Below are positions 1 to 9,400 of a DNA stretch of 47,972 nt, one piece after another. This DNA comes from a virus. A program made the position numbers and the translations under genes. How positions within the stretch are numbered: the stretch's first letter is position 1; each line of letters starts with the position of its first letter. The notes under the pieces are model-generated. The model made no database searches. It was not told the origin of the DNA and saw only the letters and a list, made by a program, of their open reading frames with translations. Where the stretch lies: positions 1 through 47,972 of IMG/VR virus record IMGVR_UViG_3300006917_000006; one strand, written 5' to 3'.

Positions 1-123
1 AGATTGTATTCGCAGGAGGAAATAACGGCGCGACTACCTTCGCCACCCTCAAGGCGAACTCGCTCGACCTCGGCACCTCGGCCGTCCTCGGCACGGGGAC
101 CATCGAGCTCGGCGCAGCCTCCG
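1..123. repeat. Terminal direct repeat, left copy (circular overlap)
   Basis: Bases 1-123 are identical to 47850-47972. The open reading frame of the tail gene continues in frame across the joined ends. This is what an assembler leaves on a circular or circularly permuted genome; a true 123-bp terminal repeat is less likely because it lies inside a coding sequence. Confidence 0.95.
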
Positions 124-863
124 ACACCACCGTCACCCGGTCCTCGGCGGGCGTCATCGCCGTGGAAGGGGTTGAGGTTCCTCTCAATAGCGTCACGAAT
201 ACCCATACGGCGCAGCAGATAGAGCTCGGACACGCTTCGGATACCACCGTCTCGCGCGGGGCAGCCGGATTCATCGCCGTCGAGGGCAAGCGCGTCCCGT
301 CACCCGCATCGCAGGCGGCGGGGGATATGCTCTATCGAGGCTCGACCGAATGGGAGCGGCTCGCGAAAGGAACGGCCGGACAAGTCCTGACCATGAACGC
401 CGGGGCCACCGCCCCCGAGTGGGCGGCCGCTTCCGGCGGCTCTCCGGCAGGTTCGGGAACGGAGCTTCAGTACCGAAACTCCGGGGCGTTCGGCGCGGTC
501 GATTCGAGCTATTCCTCGACGACGAAGGCCGTTACCCTCAAAGGGTCGGCCCTGACGCAGCAGACCCTCACGGACGGGGCTACGATCAACTGGGACGCCT
601 CCTCCGGCGCGTATGCCAAGGTGACGCTCGGCGGGAACCGGACGCTCGCCGCCCCGACCAATCTTACGACCGGGGGCAGGTACATCCTCGAAGTCATCCA
701 GGACGCCTCCGCTCCCCGCACGCTGTCGTGGAATAGCGCCTACAAGTTCCCCGGTTCCGTCACGCCCGTCCTCTCCGCATCCAATAACGCCGTAGACGTG
801 TTCGAGTTCTACTCCCCGGACGGCACGAACCTCCGCCTCATCAGCGCAGCCTTCGGATTCTGA
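3..863 (+). CDS. Tail fiber-like virion protein, C-terminal part (split by contig ends)
   Basis: This is the 3' part of the gene that starts at 46907; joined across the ends it encodes about 601 residues. The first in-frame codon here is base 3 and the frame stays open to the TGA at 861-863. It contains two related segments of the type ELGxASDTTVxRxxAGxIAVEG, then a Gly/Ser hinge, then a compact C-terminal domain with a GGNRTLAAPTNLTTGG stretch and a DVFEFYSPDGTNL stretch. That last module recurs at the C-terminus of many phage tail or head fiber proteins (family knowledge). The stop overlaps the next start (TGATG), so the two are translationally coupled. Receptor or virion-surface role is inferred from composition and position. 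Confidence 0.85.
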   Translation: MVFAGGNNGATTFATLKANSLDLGTSAVLGTGTIELGAASDTTVTRSSAGVIAVEGVEVPLNSVTNTHTAQQIELGHASDTTVSRGAAGFIAVEGKRVPSPASQAAGDMLYRGSTEWERLAKGTAGQVLTMNAGATAPEWAAASGGSPAGSGTELQYRNSGAFGAVDSSYSSTTKAVTLKGSALTQQTLTDGATINWDASSGAYAKVTLGGNRTLAAPTNLTTGGRYILEVIQDASAPRTLSWNSAYKFPGSVTPVLSASNNAVDVFEFYSPDGTNLRLISAAFGF

Positions 864-1546
864 TGGTAGCCTCTAACACCCTCGTCCTGAACCTTCCCCT
901 GGAGAACGTCGTGACCGACGTATCCAAGTCTCCTGTCTCGCCGACCGGCTCGAACATGAGCTACCAGGCCGGGAAGATTGGCCGTGGCAACCTCTTCAAC
1001 GGCAGCAGCACGCAGATAAGCGTGCCGGACGCGAGCAAGCTCCGGCTCACCTCGGAAATCACGGTCTGCGCCTGGGTGAAGAAGGGGGCGAGCAACATGT
1101 TCGGCTGGCTGCTCGCCAAGCGCGTCGACGGCAGCAACAGCATCAACTACAGCACGCTCATCGGCGACGCGACCGACGTCCGCATCCTCCAGTATTTCAC
1201 GACGACGAACGTCAACACGGCCTGGGTGCCCACCAGCCAGTCCACGGTCTACAACACCCTCAACGACGGGAGCTGGCACCACATCGCCTACTCGTTCGTC
1301 TACGGGACGGGCAGCAGCTTCAAGTTCTACCTCGACGGCGTGAGCACCTCCGGCTCGTGGGTGATCGGGAACGGGAACGTCGGCCCGCTGACCAGCACCG
1401 ACGAGCTGTACGTCGGCAGGCAGAAGGCCGCTGGCTCGCCCGGATACGCGAACTACAACATCGACGAGGTGCATGTCTACAACAAGGCGCTCGGACCCAG
1501 CGACATCAAGCGCGACATGCTGGGACTCCCCCCTCTCTCAGGCTGA
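863..1546 (+). CDS. LamG-like (concanavalin A-like) virion protein
   Basis: A 227-residue protein that is almost entirely one LamG/laminin-G jelly-roll domain. Landmarks are VCAWVKK near residue 73, DGSWHHIAYSFV near 137, FKFYLDG near 153 and IDEVHVYNKAL near 210, the usual strand pattern of the family. Such domains bind glycans or act as bulk surface domains on phage tails. It begins inside the stop codon of the upstream fiber gene and precedes the holin, so it is the last or near-last adhesion component. No signal peptide or membrane segment is seen. The sugar specificity cannot be told. Confidence 0.8.
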   Translation: MVASNTLVLNLPLENVVTDVSKSPVSPTGSNMSYQAGKIGRGNLFNGSSTQISVPDASKLRLTSEITVCAWVKKGASNMFGWLLAKRVDGSNSINYSTLIGDATDVRILQYFTTTNVNTAWVPTSQSTVYNTLNDGSWHHIAYSFVYGTGSSFKFYLDGVSTSGSWVIGNGNVGPLTSTDELYVGRQKAAGSPGYANYNIDEVHVYNKALGPSDIKRDMLGLPPLSG

Positions 1547-1622
1547 CATGGCTACCACAAAGCAAGCACAGGACCATCTCGTAGAGGCGCGGCATTAGGC
1601 GCGGTCATAGAAACATCATCTT

Positions 1623-1955
1623 ATGGACTTCAGGAATTTCAACATAGACTCTCGCGTTGTGCTTGAGATCGGATATGCGGTCATTGCGATGGCCGGAGGA
1701 GTCGCCCAGTACCTCGAGAGATACATCAGGGAGGGCAACTTCCGCATAGGTCAGTTCCTCGCGCAGGTATTCGTCTCCGGATTCTCTGGGTGGATCTTCG
1801 CCCATTTCTGCGCGAATCTCGGACTCCCCAACGACCTCAGCGTCGCCTTGTCCGGTATCGGAGGATTCTTCGGCGTAAACGCGCTGAACTATCTCTACGA
1901 GCGCGTCACCAACTCAAAGGCCAAGAGCGACGATGGAGCAGGACTTCCAGGTTAA
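1623..1955 (+). CDS. Holin, LydA-like
   Basis: A 110-residue membrane protein with three hydrophobic segments at about residues 12-31, 43-67 and 72-92, separated by a basic turn (YLERYIREGNFR) and a short loop, with a charged C-terminus. Size and order fit the LydA-like phage holin family (PF16083 by recollection). It would form the inner-membrane lesion that times lysis and releases the muralytic enzyme. There is no Shine-Dalgarno before the ATG. It sits among tail genes, while the candidate endolysins are on the other strand near 22 and 25 kb, so the lysis genes are split. The last 23 bases overlap the next gene. Confidence 0.75.
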   Translation: MDFRNFNIDSRVVLEIGYAVIAMAGGVAQYLERYIREGNFRIGQFLAQVFVSGFSGWIFAHFCANLGLPNDLSVALSGIGGFFGVNALNYLYERVTNSKAKSDDGAGLPG

Positions 1956-2454
1956 CTTCGACCAGGGATTTTCCCCGAGCGCCCTGCCGAAGCCACCGAC
2001 AGCGACGCCGATAGACCTCCCAGACTACCTGAGGCAGTGGGTACACCAGGTTATCCCGCAGCCTTCGCTCAACGTCGTCAGGCTCGCGCTTCCTTATACG
2101 GTTTTTCAGGGGGGGTCTACCACCAAGGACGTGGACCTCTTCACGCTGCCGAACTACTGCGAGATCGTGAGTTGCTGGATGAACGTGCTGACTGCGTTCG
2201 ACGGGCCAGCAACGGTGACCATGAGCGTTGGTCCTGACGGGACGGAGACGACGCTTCTGACGGCACAAAACGTGAAGACTACGGGGCTCAAGAAGGCAAT
2301 AGGTACGGATCTTACTACTAATAGGGCGATCTACTCGACCACGGCCAAGACGACCATTCAGGCCCGCTGCACGGCTGCAACGAATACGTCGAACCTGAGC
2401 GCGGGGCAGATCGAGTTCGGATTCACCTACACCGACTACTACAATGCCAGGTAA
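1933..2454 (+). CDS. Virion structural protein, unknown role
   Basis: A 173-residue soluble protein with a proline-rich N-terminus (PKPPTATPIDLPDYL) followed by a beta-rich body (VRLALPYTVF, DVDLFTLPNYCEI, ATVTMSVGP) and a C-terminal FTYTDYYNAR. No catalytic motif is seen. It overlaps the holin at its start and the next structural gene at its end (2444-2454), so it is part of the tail operon. Small beta-sandwich proteins in this position are often tail or neck decoration proteins, but I cannot assign it to a family. Confidence 0.75.
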   Translation: MEQDFQVNFDQGFSPSALPKPPTATPIDLPDYLRQWVHQVIPQPSLNVVRLALPYTVFQGGSTTKDVDLFTLPNYCEIVSCWMNVLTAFDGPATVTMSVGPDGTETTLLTAQNVKTTGLKKAIGTDLTTNRAIYSTTAKTTIQARCTAATNTSNLSAGQIEFGFTYTDYYNAR

Positions 2455-4027
2455 TATCAAGCAGGGAACGCTGACGTTCTCGGGATTCCTCGGGATGGCA
2501 CCCGCGGGGTCTTCGCGCACCAACCTCCAGTTCGGAGAATCCTATCACGTCGCGAGCACCTCCTCGGTAGACACGATCGCCACCATCGGCGTCCTCGCTC
2601 CCGGAAAGGCTCCAGGGACCAATATAGACGGAAGCTCGAACCTGAGCGCGCCTATCAACCGCTTCATATGGACGAGCGGTCTCGCGCCGTACTCTGCCGT
2701 ATTCGCCATAGAGCGCGGCACGAAGCTCCACCTTGGCGTTGCCGACGGATCTCAGTGGAACACCGGTGGCGTGGTTCCCTCCGGCTGGCCGACGACGCTC
2801 ACGGTGACGGGCTCGCACACGGGCCACACTAGCATAGTCGGCGATGACGTTCTGTACTACGCGAGCAACGCGTACGTTACGTACACGGACTCGAATGACG
2901 GCGATGTTGCCAAGGTAGACCTGTCCGGATCAGCGACGACGAACTGGTTCTCTACGCGCACTGGCGGTGCCGTCCTGTCGGCAAGCCGACCGCATCCTAT
3001 CGTTCTCGGGGAGAACGGATTCGGGTACGTCGCAGATGGAAATGCTATTCATAAGATCGACTTCTCGGGGTCTGGCACGGTAACGACTTCGGCTATCGAT
3101 CTCGGCGCAGAGTGGACCATCTACGATATGATCCCCTATCAGGGCAACCTGTGGATCATCGCGTTGCGCACCGATCAGAACTTCATCCCATACGACTCTA
3201 CGCTCGCCGAATCGATCTACGCCATCAGGCAGGCAGGCGTTTTCCGCTGGAATTACCAGTCGCGTAAGTCGTCAGAGTTCGCGGGCTTCGAGCGTGGAAC
3301 GCCGTATATTCTCGACTCTGTATCCCGCGTCTCGAATATCTTCATCTATGACGGCGTTCCTCACACGATCACGCTCGGCTCGAATTTCAGCACACAGCTG
3401 CGCAGGTTCACCGGGACCGGGTTCCAGGTCATCCACGAGGAGCCGGGGGACATCATGCCGATAAAGGGTGGTATCGGGACGTATTTCCGCAACATCCTCT
3501 GGGCGGCAAAGGCGACGGGCGATCTGTACACCTACGGACGCATGAGCCTCAACATGCCTGAGGTATTCAACAAGATCGGTTCTACCGGGGCTGCGTCGCG
3601 TGCGCTCTTCCTGTCCGACACCGGAGATATCTGGGCGAGCTACGGAACGTCCAGCCTGAAGAAGATGGACGGTATGGCACTCGCGGCATCGGCGACGACG
3701 CTGACCAAGCAGCTGCCAAAGTTCAGCCGCATCACGAGGATCACGGTGTTCTTCCAGCCGCAGTCTGACACGACGGCCAACAATACGCTGACGATCTCTA
3801 CCTATAAGAACTTCTCGACCTCAGCGATTTCGAAAACCCTCGTGGCGACACACGCCGGCGACCTCGCTCGCGGATGGGTGACGTTCAATAACCTCGGTGG
3901 AGAGGACTGGGCTGGCTTCCACGCAGCTTCATTCAAGCTCGACTGGGCTAACACGGCCGGCGTGACTACCTCATTCAAGCCGTACCGCATCGAGGTCGAG
4001 TATCAGGTCGAGGGCCAGGACGTATAG
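2444..4027 (+). CDS. Large beta-rich tail protein, unknown family
   Basis: A 527-residue protein made of repeated short beta motifs such as DDVLYYASNAYVTYTD, ENGFGYVADGNAIHKID, GNLWIIAL, NIFIYDG and GDIWASYGTSSLKKMDG. The recurring blade-like pattern between residues 120 and 400 suggests a beta-propeller, followed by a C-terminal beta-sandwich ending VEYQV. Tail hub or nozzle proteins of podoviruses can have this build, but I do not recognise the family. It overlaps the upstream gene by 11 bases and its stop lies just before a strong promoter, so it ends the transcript from the left or is read through. Confidence 0.75.
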   Translation: MPGNIKQGTLTFSGFLGMAPAGSSRTNLQFGESYHVASTSSVDTIATIGVLAPGKAPGTNIDGSSNLSAPINRFIWTSGLAPYSAVFAIERGTKLHLGVADGSQWNTGGVVPSGWPTTLTVTGSHTGHTSIVGDDVLYYASNAYVTYTDSNDGDVAKVDLSGSATTNWFSTRTGGAVLSASRPHPIVLGENGFGYVADGNAIHKIDFSGSGTVTTSAIDLGAEWTIYDMIPYQGNLWIIALRTDQNFIPYDSTLAESIYAIRQAGVFRWNYQSRKSSEFAGFERGTPYILDSVSRVSNIFIYDGVPHTITLGSNFSTQLRRFTGTGFQVIHEEPGDIMPIKGGIGTYFRNILWAAKATGDLYTYGRMSLNMPEVFNKIGSTGAASRALFLSDTGDIWASYGTSSLKKMDGMALAASATTLTKQLPKFSRITRITVFFQPQSDTTANNTLTISTYKNFSTSAISKTLVATHAGDLARGWVTFNNLGGEDWAGFHAASFKLDWANTAGVTTSFKPYRIEVEYQVEGQDV

Positions 4028-4030
4028 CCC

Positions 4031-4059
4031 TTGACAAAATAGACAAAAACTGGTATAAT
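4031..4059 (+). promoter_or_regulatory. Sigma70-type promoter with extended -10
   Basis: TTGACA at 4031-4036 and TATAAT at 4054-4059 with a 17-bp spacer ending TGG (extended -10). Transcription would start near 4066, only about five bases before the ATG at 4071, so the message is predicted leaderless or nearly so. Confidence 0.9.
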
Positions 4060-4070
4060 CCACCCATTGT

Positions 4071-5306
4071 ATGGCAACGACAGTCTCAGCTATCCAGACC
4101 AAGGTCAATAACGCTATCCAGGATAGCTCGACCAACTCAATCTCGGCCGCACAGCGCCTCGAGGCTATTTCCGTCGCTTGCCAGGACACCATCACCGCGA
4201 TGGGGCTGCCGATGCAGGACGTGTCCTACGCGGTCAGCTTCTATGACGGCGTAAGCAGGTATAACGTCACCTCATCCATTCCGGGCTACATGGATTCGGT
4301 CGATCTTGTTCGCGACGAAGGAGACCGGCTGGTAACGTTCTCGCGCGTCACGCCACGCGAGATCTACGTCGACATCGATACCGGATACGGACAGACCGAT
4401 ACGTTCGCGGTGGAGCGGCTTGATGGGAAGACATATCTGATAATCAACGCAGAAGCGAAGTATCCAGCCGTCCTGCTCCATGACTGCGACTCGCTGACCT
4501 CGAACGGAACCTGGGCCGCGGATACGAGCACGTCCGATGCCTCGAATATCTCGGCCGACGACTTCGTGTTCAAGCAGGGATCGGGATCGATCAAGTTCGA
4601 CACCACGGTTGCCCAGTCGGTCAATAACCGCGCGACGATCTACAACTCGACCCTGGATGCGGTCGACCTCTCTCGGTACGTCGGCTTCTCCTCGCTCCTG
4701 TTCTGGGTGTGGATCCCTGAGGACACGAATTTCAGCTCGGTTACTGCGTATTGGGGCTCGTCGTCGTCGGACTACTATGCCGGCTCAGCAACCACCGACA
4801 TCAACGGTAATGCGATCGTCGAGGGACAGTGGAACCTGCTCAAGGTGGATTGGGCTACGGCCTCGACGACAGGATCGCCAGACTCTTCGGCTATCGATTA
4901 CCTGCGTTTCGACTTCAACTACACGGGATCGTACACGAACCAGAGCGGATTCCGCCTCGATCACGTACGCATGGTGCGCCCCGAGACGCTGACGATAAAG
5001 TACCAGTCGAACTATATCGGACAGTCTTCGGGAGGAACGAAGCTCTTCGCCTTCACGGCTACGAGCGATATCCCTTTCTACTCTGGCCAGTACGACTACC
5101 TCGATAACGTCGTATGGCGCAGGGCGGCAGCTCTTCTCCTCGAGTCCGTGGGCAGGGTGGACGAGTCGGCACGGCGCAACATGGAGTGGCAGAACTCGAT
5201 GGCTGACGTGCGCAAGCGGTTCCCATCCACGCGCCTGACCGAGCGCAATTCATTCAAGACAGGCGGCATGAGCACCTCGCGTCGTAGGATTGGCCGCAGC
5301 TTCTAA
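4071..5306 (+). CDS. Head-tail connector-like virion protein with inserted jelly-roll domain
   Basis: A 411-residue protein. Residues 1-130 are helical then beta, in the style of phage neck/adaptor proteins (an N-terminal helix, then DVSYAVSFYDGVSRYNV). Residues 135-310 look like an inserted carbohydrate-binding or concanavalin-type beta-sandwich (LLHDCDSLTSNGTW, GSGSIKFDTT, LLFWVWIP, NLLKVDWATA, YLRFDF). Residues 310-411 return to a helical tail with a basic end (STSRRRIGRSF). The gene has its own strong promoter and is followed two bases later by the next gene. Connector role is inferred from position and end segments; the insert suggests surface exposure. Confidence 0.7.
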   Translation: MATTVSAIQTKVNNAIQDSSTNSISAAQRLEAISVACQDTITAMGLPMQDVSYAVSFYDGVSRYNVTSSIPGYMDSVDLVRDEGDRLVTFSRVTPREIYVDIDTGYGQTDTFAVERLDGKTYLIINAEAKYPAVLLHDCDSLTSNGTWAADTSTSDASNISADDFVFKQGSGSIKFDTTVAQSVNNRATIYNSTLDAVDLSRYVGFSSLLFWVWIPEDTNFSSVTAYWGSSSSDYYAGSATTDINGNAIVEGQWNLLKVDWATASTTGSPDSSAIDYLRFDFNYTGSYTNQSGFRLDHVRMVRPETLTIKYQSNYIGQSSGGTKLFAFTATSDIPFYSGQYDYLDNVVWRRAAALLLESVGRVDESARRNMEWQNSMADVRKRFPSTRLTERNSFKTGGMSTSRRRIGRSF

Positions 5307-5308
5307 CA

Positions 5309-6445
5309 ATGGCACAGTTTCAGTACGTAGACACCGGAGGCAATCTCCAGAGCGTAGAGGCGGCGGACGCACAGGCGGCCCTCGCCGCGGCTAAGAACAT
5401 CGCGCCTAATAGCGGTGTCATCGCGCCGCCTATCGGTCAGCAGGCCGCGTCCCCCGCAGCTCCGGGTGCGCCAGCACCAACGGACACATCGGCGTCGACG
5501 CAGGCATTCTTCGATCAGCTGACCAAGCGCCTTCTCGGAGAAACAGGCGGAACTTCTTCGGTAAACCCTGTTTCCGGCGCGGTCGATTCTGCCATCAAGG
5601 ACCTGCAGTCGGGACTCGAAGCGTCCCAGAAGGGAATCAAGGCCAAGTACCAGCAGCAGCGCGATCGTATCGGGTACGATTACGAGCTTGCGACGACAGG
5701 GGCTCGGGAGGGAATGATGAACCTCGGCGGCGCTTCCCAGCTCGCTATCCTGACGCAGTATGACGAAAGGAATCGCCGCGCTCTCAACGACCTCAACCTT
5801 GCGGAGCAGCAGGCTCTCGCTACGGGACAGTACGAGGTAGCGAGCAAGATCGCCGATCTCAAGATCCAGCGTGCGCAGTCTCAGCTGGACTTCGAGCAGA
5901 AGACGTTCCAGAACCTCTTCCAGGCGACGCAGCTCTTCATGCAGCGCGACGCGGCGGCTCGTGAGGCACAGCAGCAGCAGTTCCAGCAGAAGGCGAAGAT
6001 GGCTGAGATCGCGCTCACCTACGGCCTTAAGCTCAATCCGACGGATACCCTGGAGTCGGTCATCGACCGGGCCATGCCTATGGCGAGCGAGGATCGGAAG
6101 CTCCAGCTTGCCAAGATCCGCGCGGAAATCGCCGCGACCAATCGCAGCAACGTATCTTCTGGCGGAGGAAGCGTCAATTGGGCACCGTTCGCCGCGAAGC
6201 TCGATGAGTCGCGCCGGGACAACGGCGGCTACATCCAGTCGGACGCCTATCGCCAGGTCCTCCAGCAGTACCTCGCTACGGTCCCTGGTGCTACGAAGAC
6301 CAAATTTGACGAGCAGTTCTCGAGCGGCCTCAACGGCGTAGACCGTGCGATGTTCGGAGACGGAGGATCCTCTGGTGGTGGCGGAGGGGTAAGCCCGGCA
6401 CTGCAGTACCTCCAGTCGTACGGCTCTACGGCCCCGACACGATAA
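5309..6445 (+). CDS. Gln/Ala-rich coiled-coil virion protein
   Basis: A 378-residue protein. An Ala/Pro-rich N-terminus (to about residue 65) leads into a long helical, probably coiled-coil region (residues 90-240) rich in Gln, Ala, Arg and Lys, for example KAKYQQQRDRIGYDYELATT and FQQKAKMAEIALTYG. A Gly-rich linker (GDGGSSGGGGG) is near the C-terminus. No enzyme motif is seen. Its place directly before the 1345-residue protein suggests an internal virion or ejection protein of the podovirus type, but a tail component is also possible. Start ATG follows the upstream stop by two bases. Confidence 0.7.
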   Translation: MAQFQYVDTGGNLQSVEAADAQAALAAAKNIAPNSGVIAPPIGQQAASPAAPGAPAPTDTSASTQAFFDQLTKRLLGETGGTSSVNPVSGAVDSAIKDLQSGLEASQKGIKAKYQQQRDRIGYDYELATTGAREGMMNLGGASQLAILTQYDERNRRALNDLNLAEQQALATGQYEVASKIADLKIQRAQSQLDFEQKTFQNLFQATQLFMQRDAAAREAQQQQFQQKAKMAEIALTYGLKLNPTDTLESVIDRAMPMASEDRKLQLAKIRAEIAATNRSNVSSGGGSVNWAPFAAKLDESRRDNGGYIQSDAYRQVLQQYLATVPGATKTKFDEQFSSGLNGVDRAMFGDGGSSGGGGGVSPALQYLQSYGSTAPTR

Positions 6446-6452
6446 TTAAGCC

Positions 6453-9400
6453 ATGTTCGGTTTCCTCTCCCCAGAAGCAATTGCGGAGAAGGCGAAGACG
6501 GCTGGCCGAACCTTCTGGTCTACGTTCGAAGACGAGGTTCGGAACAACAAGGCGTTCTCGACCATCTCGAAGACCCTGGACTTTATGAACCAGGGTCATT
6601 CGCCTACGGTGGCGAAGACGCTCGGCATGGCTGCCTATATGGGCCCATCGGCGCTCATCGGAGCGACGGCGGAGAAGCTCGGAACGGAGATTTTCAAGGG
6701 GTTCACGCGGTCCGGTGCCTCACTGTGGACTCAGGGGTTCGGGATGGCACCGTGGAAGCCGGTTACGCCACTTGAGAAGAACTTCCTCGGCGACGAGGAG
6801 ATCAAGCCGTACGGAGAGAACGTCTCAGACGCCATCAAGTCCGGCTATAAGTTCGCCGACTGGTCCAACCTCAATGCGCCCGGCGACAAGAAGATCACGG
6901 GTCTCGGATTCGGTATCGGTTTCGCCGGTCTCTCTGCGCTCGACTTCACGCCGGCAGGAGAGGGCAAGCAGGCGATCAAGCTCGCTGGAAAGGCAAAGGG
7001 AGAGTTCGAGGCTGCGGTGAAGATCGCTGACGAGCTCCTCGATGCGCGGAAAGCCGCCAAGGCCGGAGCGGAAGTCCCGTTCAAGCAGCAGGCAGTCGAG
7101 TTCGGAAAGAAGGCGACCAACCAGATCGTCGACTTCAGCGCACAGCTGGCACGGGACGAGAAGGTGGTCGATAAGGCGTACCAGTCGAGGCAGGTGGTCA
7201 GCGCGGAAGACGTTGCGAACGAGCTTAAGTCACTGGGTACGGCGGGCGGGGCGAGTGACTTCCTCCTCGATCAGGTGCGTTCTGCCGGCTCGTATACGAA
7301 GAGCGAGGTCAATATCAAGGAGCTGCTCAAGCGTGACGGCGGTATCGCCGATTACATACGCAAGGGTGGTGAGCAGTTGCGCCGTTACAGCGGACCAGCC
7401 AACATGGACCGCCCGATCATCATCGGTCCAGATGGCGACGTTCTCGACGGGTTCAACAGGATCCATCGTGCATCGAAGGAGGGGATCGAGAAGCTACCGG
7501 CATACATAGCAGATTCTCAGGTAACGAAGCCGTCGGTAGGCACGATCGACGATCTCGTCGACTACTCGCTCGACTACGTGAAACAGGCGGGTCAGTTCAT
7601 GGACGACCAGGGCGTTACCGGAGCGATCCAGGACATGGTGCAGAAGGGCTATCGTCCCGACCACTTCGGCATGTACCTCATTGCCCAGCAGGCGGATGAC
7701 GTGGCGAAGGCAGGGTTCAAGACCGGCCTCAGCGACGCAGAGATCCAGGCGCTCAAGGGCCTCAGCCACGTGTACGAGCCGTATGCGCAGAAGATCTATT
7801 CGGCCAACAAGGCCATGCGCGACATGCTCGTCGAGAACGGCGTGTGGTCGCGCGAGTTCGCGGACAAGCTCGAGAAGCTCTACCCGAAGTGGGTTCCGCT
7901 CAAGCGCGTCATGGAGGTGTTCGGCGAGAGCTCGGGGTCGAGGGCCATCGGAGGACTGTCCGAGCAGACCATTGCCCGAAGGCTTGTCGGATCCGAGCGC
8001 GAGATCGAAGACCCGCTCGAGTCGCTGTTCGGTACCTACACGCAGGCGTTCCAGCAGGCGACGAAAAACAAGCTGGCGCAGACCTACGCTGATTTCTACA
8101 AGGCACCGGGAAACCCGCTCGGCATCAAGCCGATCAGGACCGTCGAGATGGTCAAGGAGCGGATCCGGCTCGCAGAGCAGTATACGAAGGCGAGCGACTC
8201 CTACCGGTCATTCGTCAAGGACGGAAAGGCGGTCAACAAGGACCTCAAGGCGCTGGCGAAGAAGTCCGCCAAGGTAGAGGAAGACTACAAGTCCATCATG
8301 GAAGAGGCGGCGGTACGCGCCGCGGAGTTCGACAGCGAATCGAAGCTCTGGGACCTGATCGAGAAGGCGGATACGCGTCTTCCTAAGATGGAGGAGCTGG
8401 CGAGAAAGACCAAGCTCGCCGAAGGAGACAAGCAGCTCTACGAGACGCTCGCGAACGAGCAGAAAGCGGCGATGGAAGAGATCCGCCAGGAGCTTATGCA
8501 GTACAAAGAGCCGGCCCGCGATCTCTCGCAGGGAACGCTGTCCCTCTACCGGGATGGCGTGAAGGAACTCTACGAGATCTCGCCGGAGGCGGCGACCGCG
8601 ATGAAGATGCTCGGCGTAGAGTCGATGAACCTCATCACGCGCGTGACCAGGCTGGCGGTTCGCACCCTCAAGTTCGGAACCTCGGGCGTGAGCGCACCGT
8701 TCGCCGTTGCTAACGCGTTCTTCCGCGATCTCCTTGGCGGACTGCTCAACACGCCGAACTCGCTTCGCGTGCTGAAGAACTATCCTAAGGCCCTGGGCGT
8801 AGCGGCGGCGCATGACTCGTGGTGGCTTCCGAAGAAGTATCGCGTCAACGCTGACAAGATCTACGACGAGCTCGTGCGCAACTCCGCTGGAGGAACGAGC
8901 TGGGACGTGGTGCGCGGCGAGGAGGCGAAGACCCTTCAGGACATCATCTCGCGGGCATCGCTGAGCAACCGGCTCGACTTCGCGACAGGCGTGCGCGAGG
9001 GAATCAAGGCGTACACGGAAGGAGGGATAAAGGCCGGTGCCAAGGCGGCGTTCGACAACGCGCACCCGCTCCAGTTCCTCGGCAGCGTGATACGCGACGT
9101 GGAGGACTTCTTCGGTCGCTCGGAGGAGATGGGTCGCCTCGCGCAGTACCTCGGCAACAAGGAGGCGTTCCTCAAGGCGGGGTACACGGAAGAGGAGGCG
9201 ACGCAGCAGGCCGCCCGCGTAGCACGTTGGGCGACGGCTAACTTCCGCCGCCACGGAGAATCGTCCCGTGCGCTCGATGCCCTGATCGCCTATTTCGGCG
9301 CTTCGATCCAGGGAAGCCGCGCGACGGTTCGTGCCGCAAAGGCTGATCCGAAGTGGTTCGCCACGAAGTTTATGACGATGGTGGGCGTTCCGACGGCAAT

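Noticed and set aside
1548-1598. A 16-codon frame between the LamG and holin genes
   Set aside because: Too short to judge, with no ribosome-binding site or coding signal.
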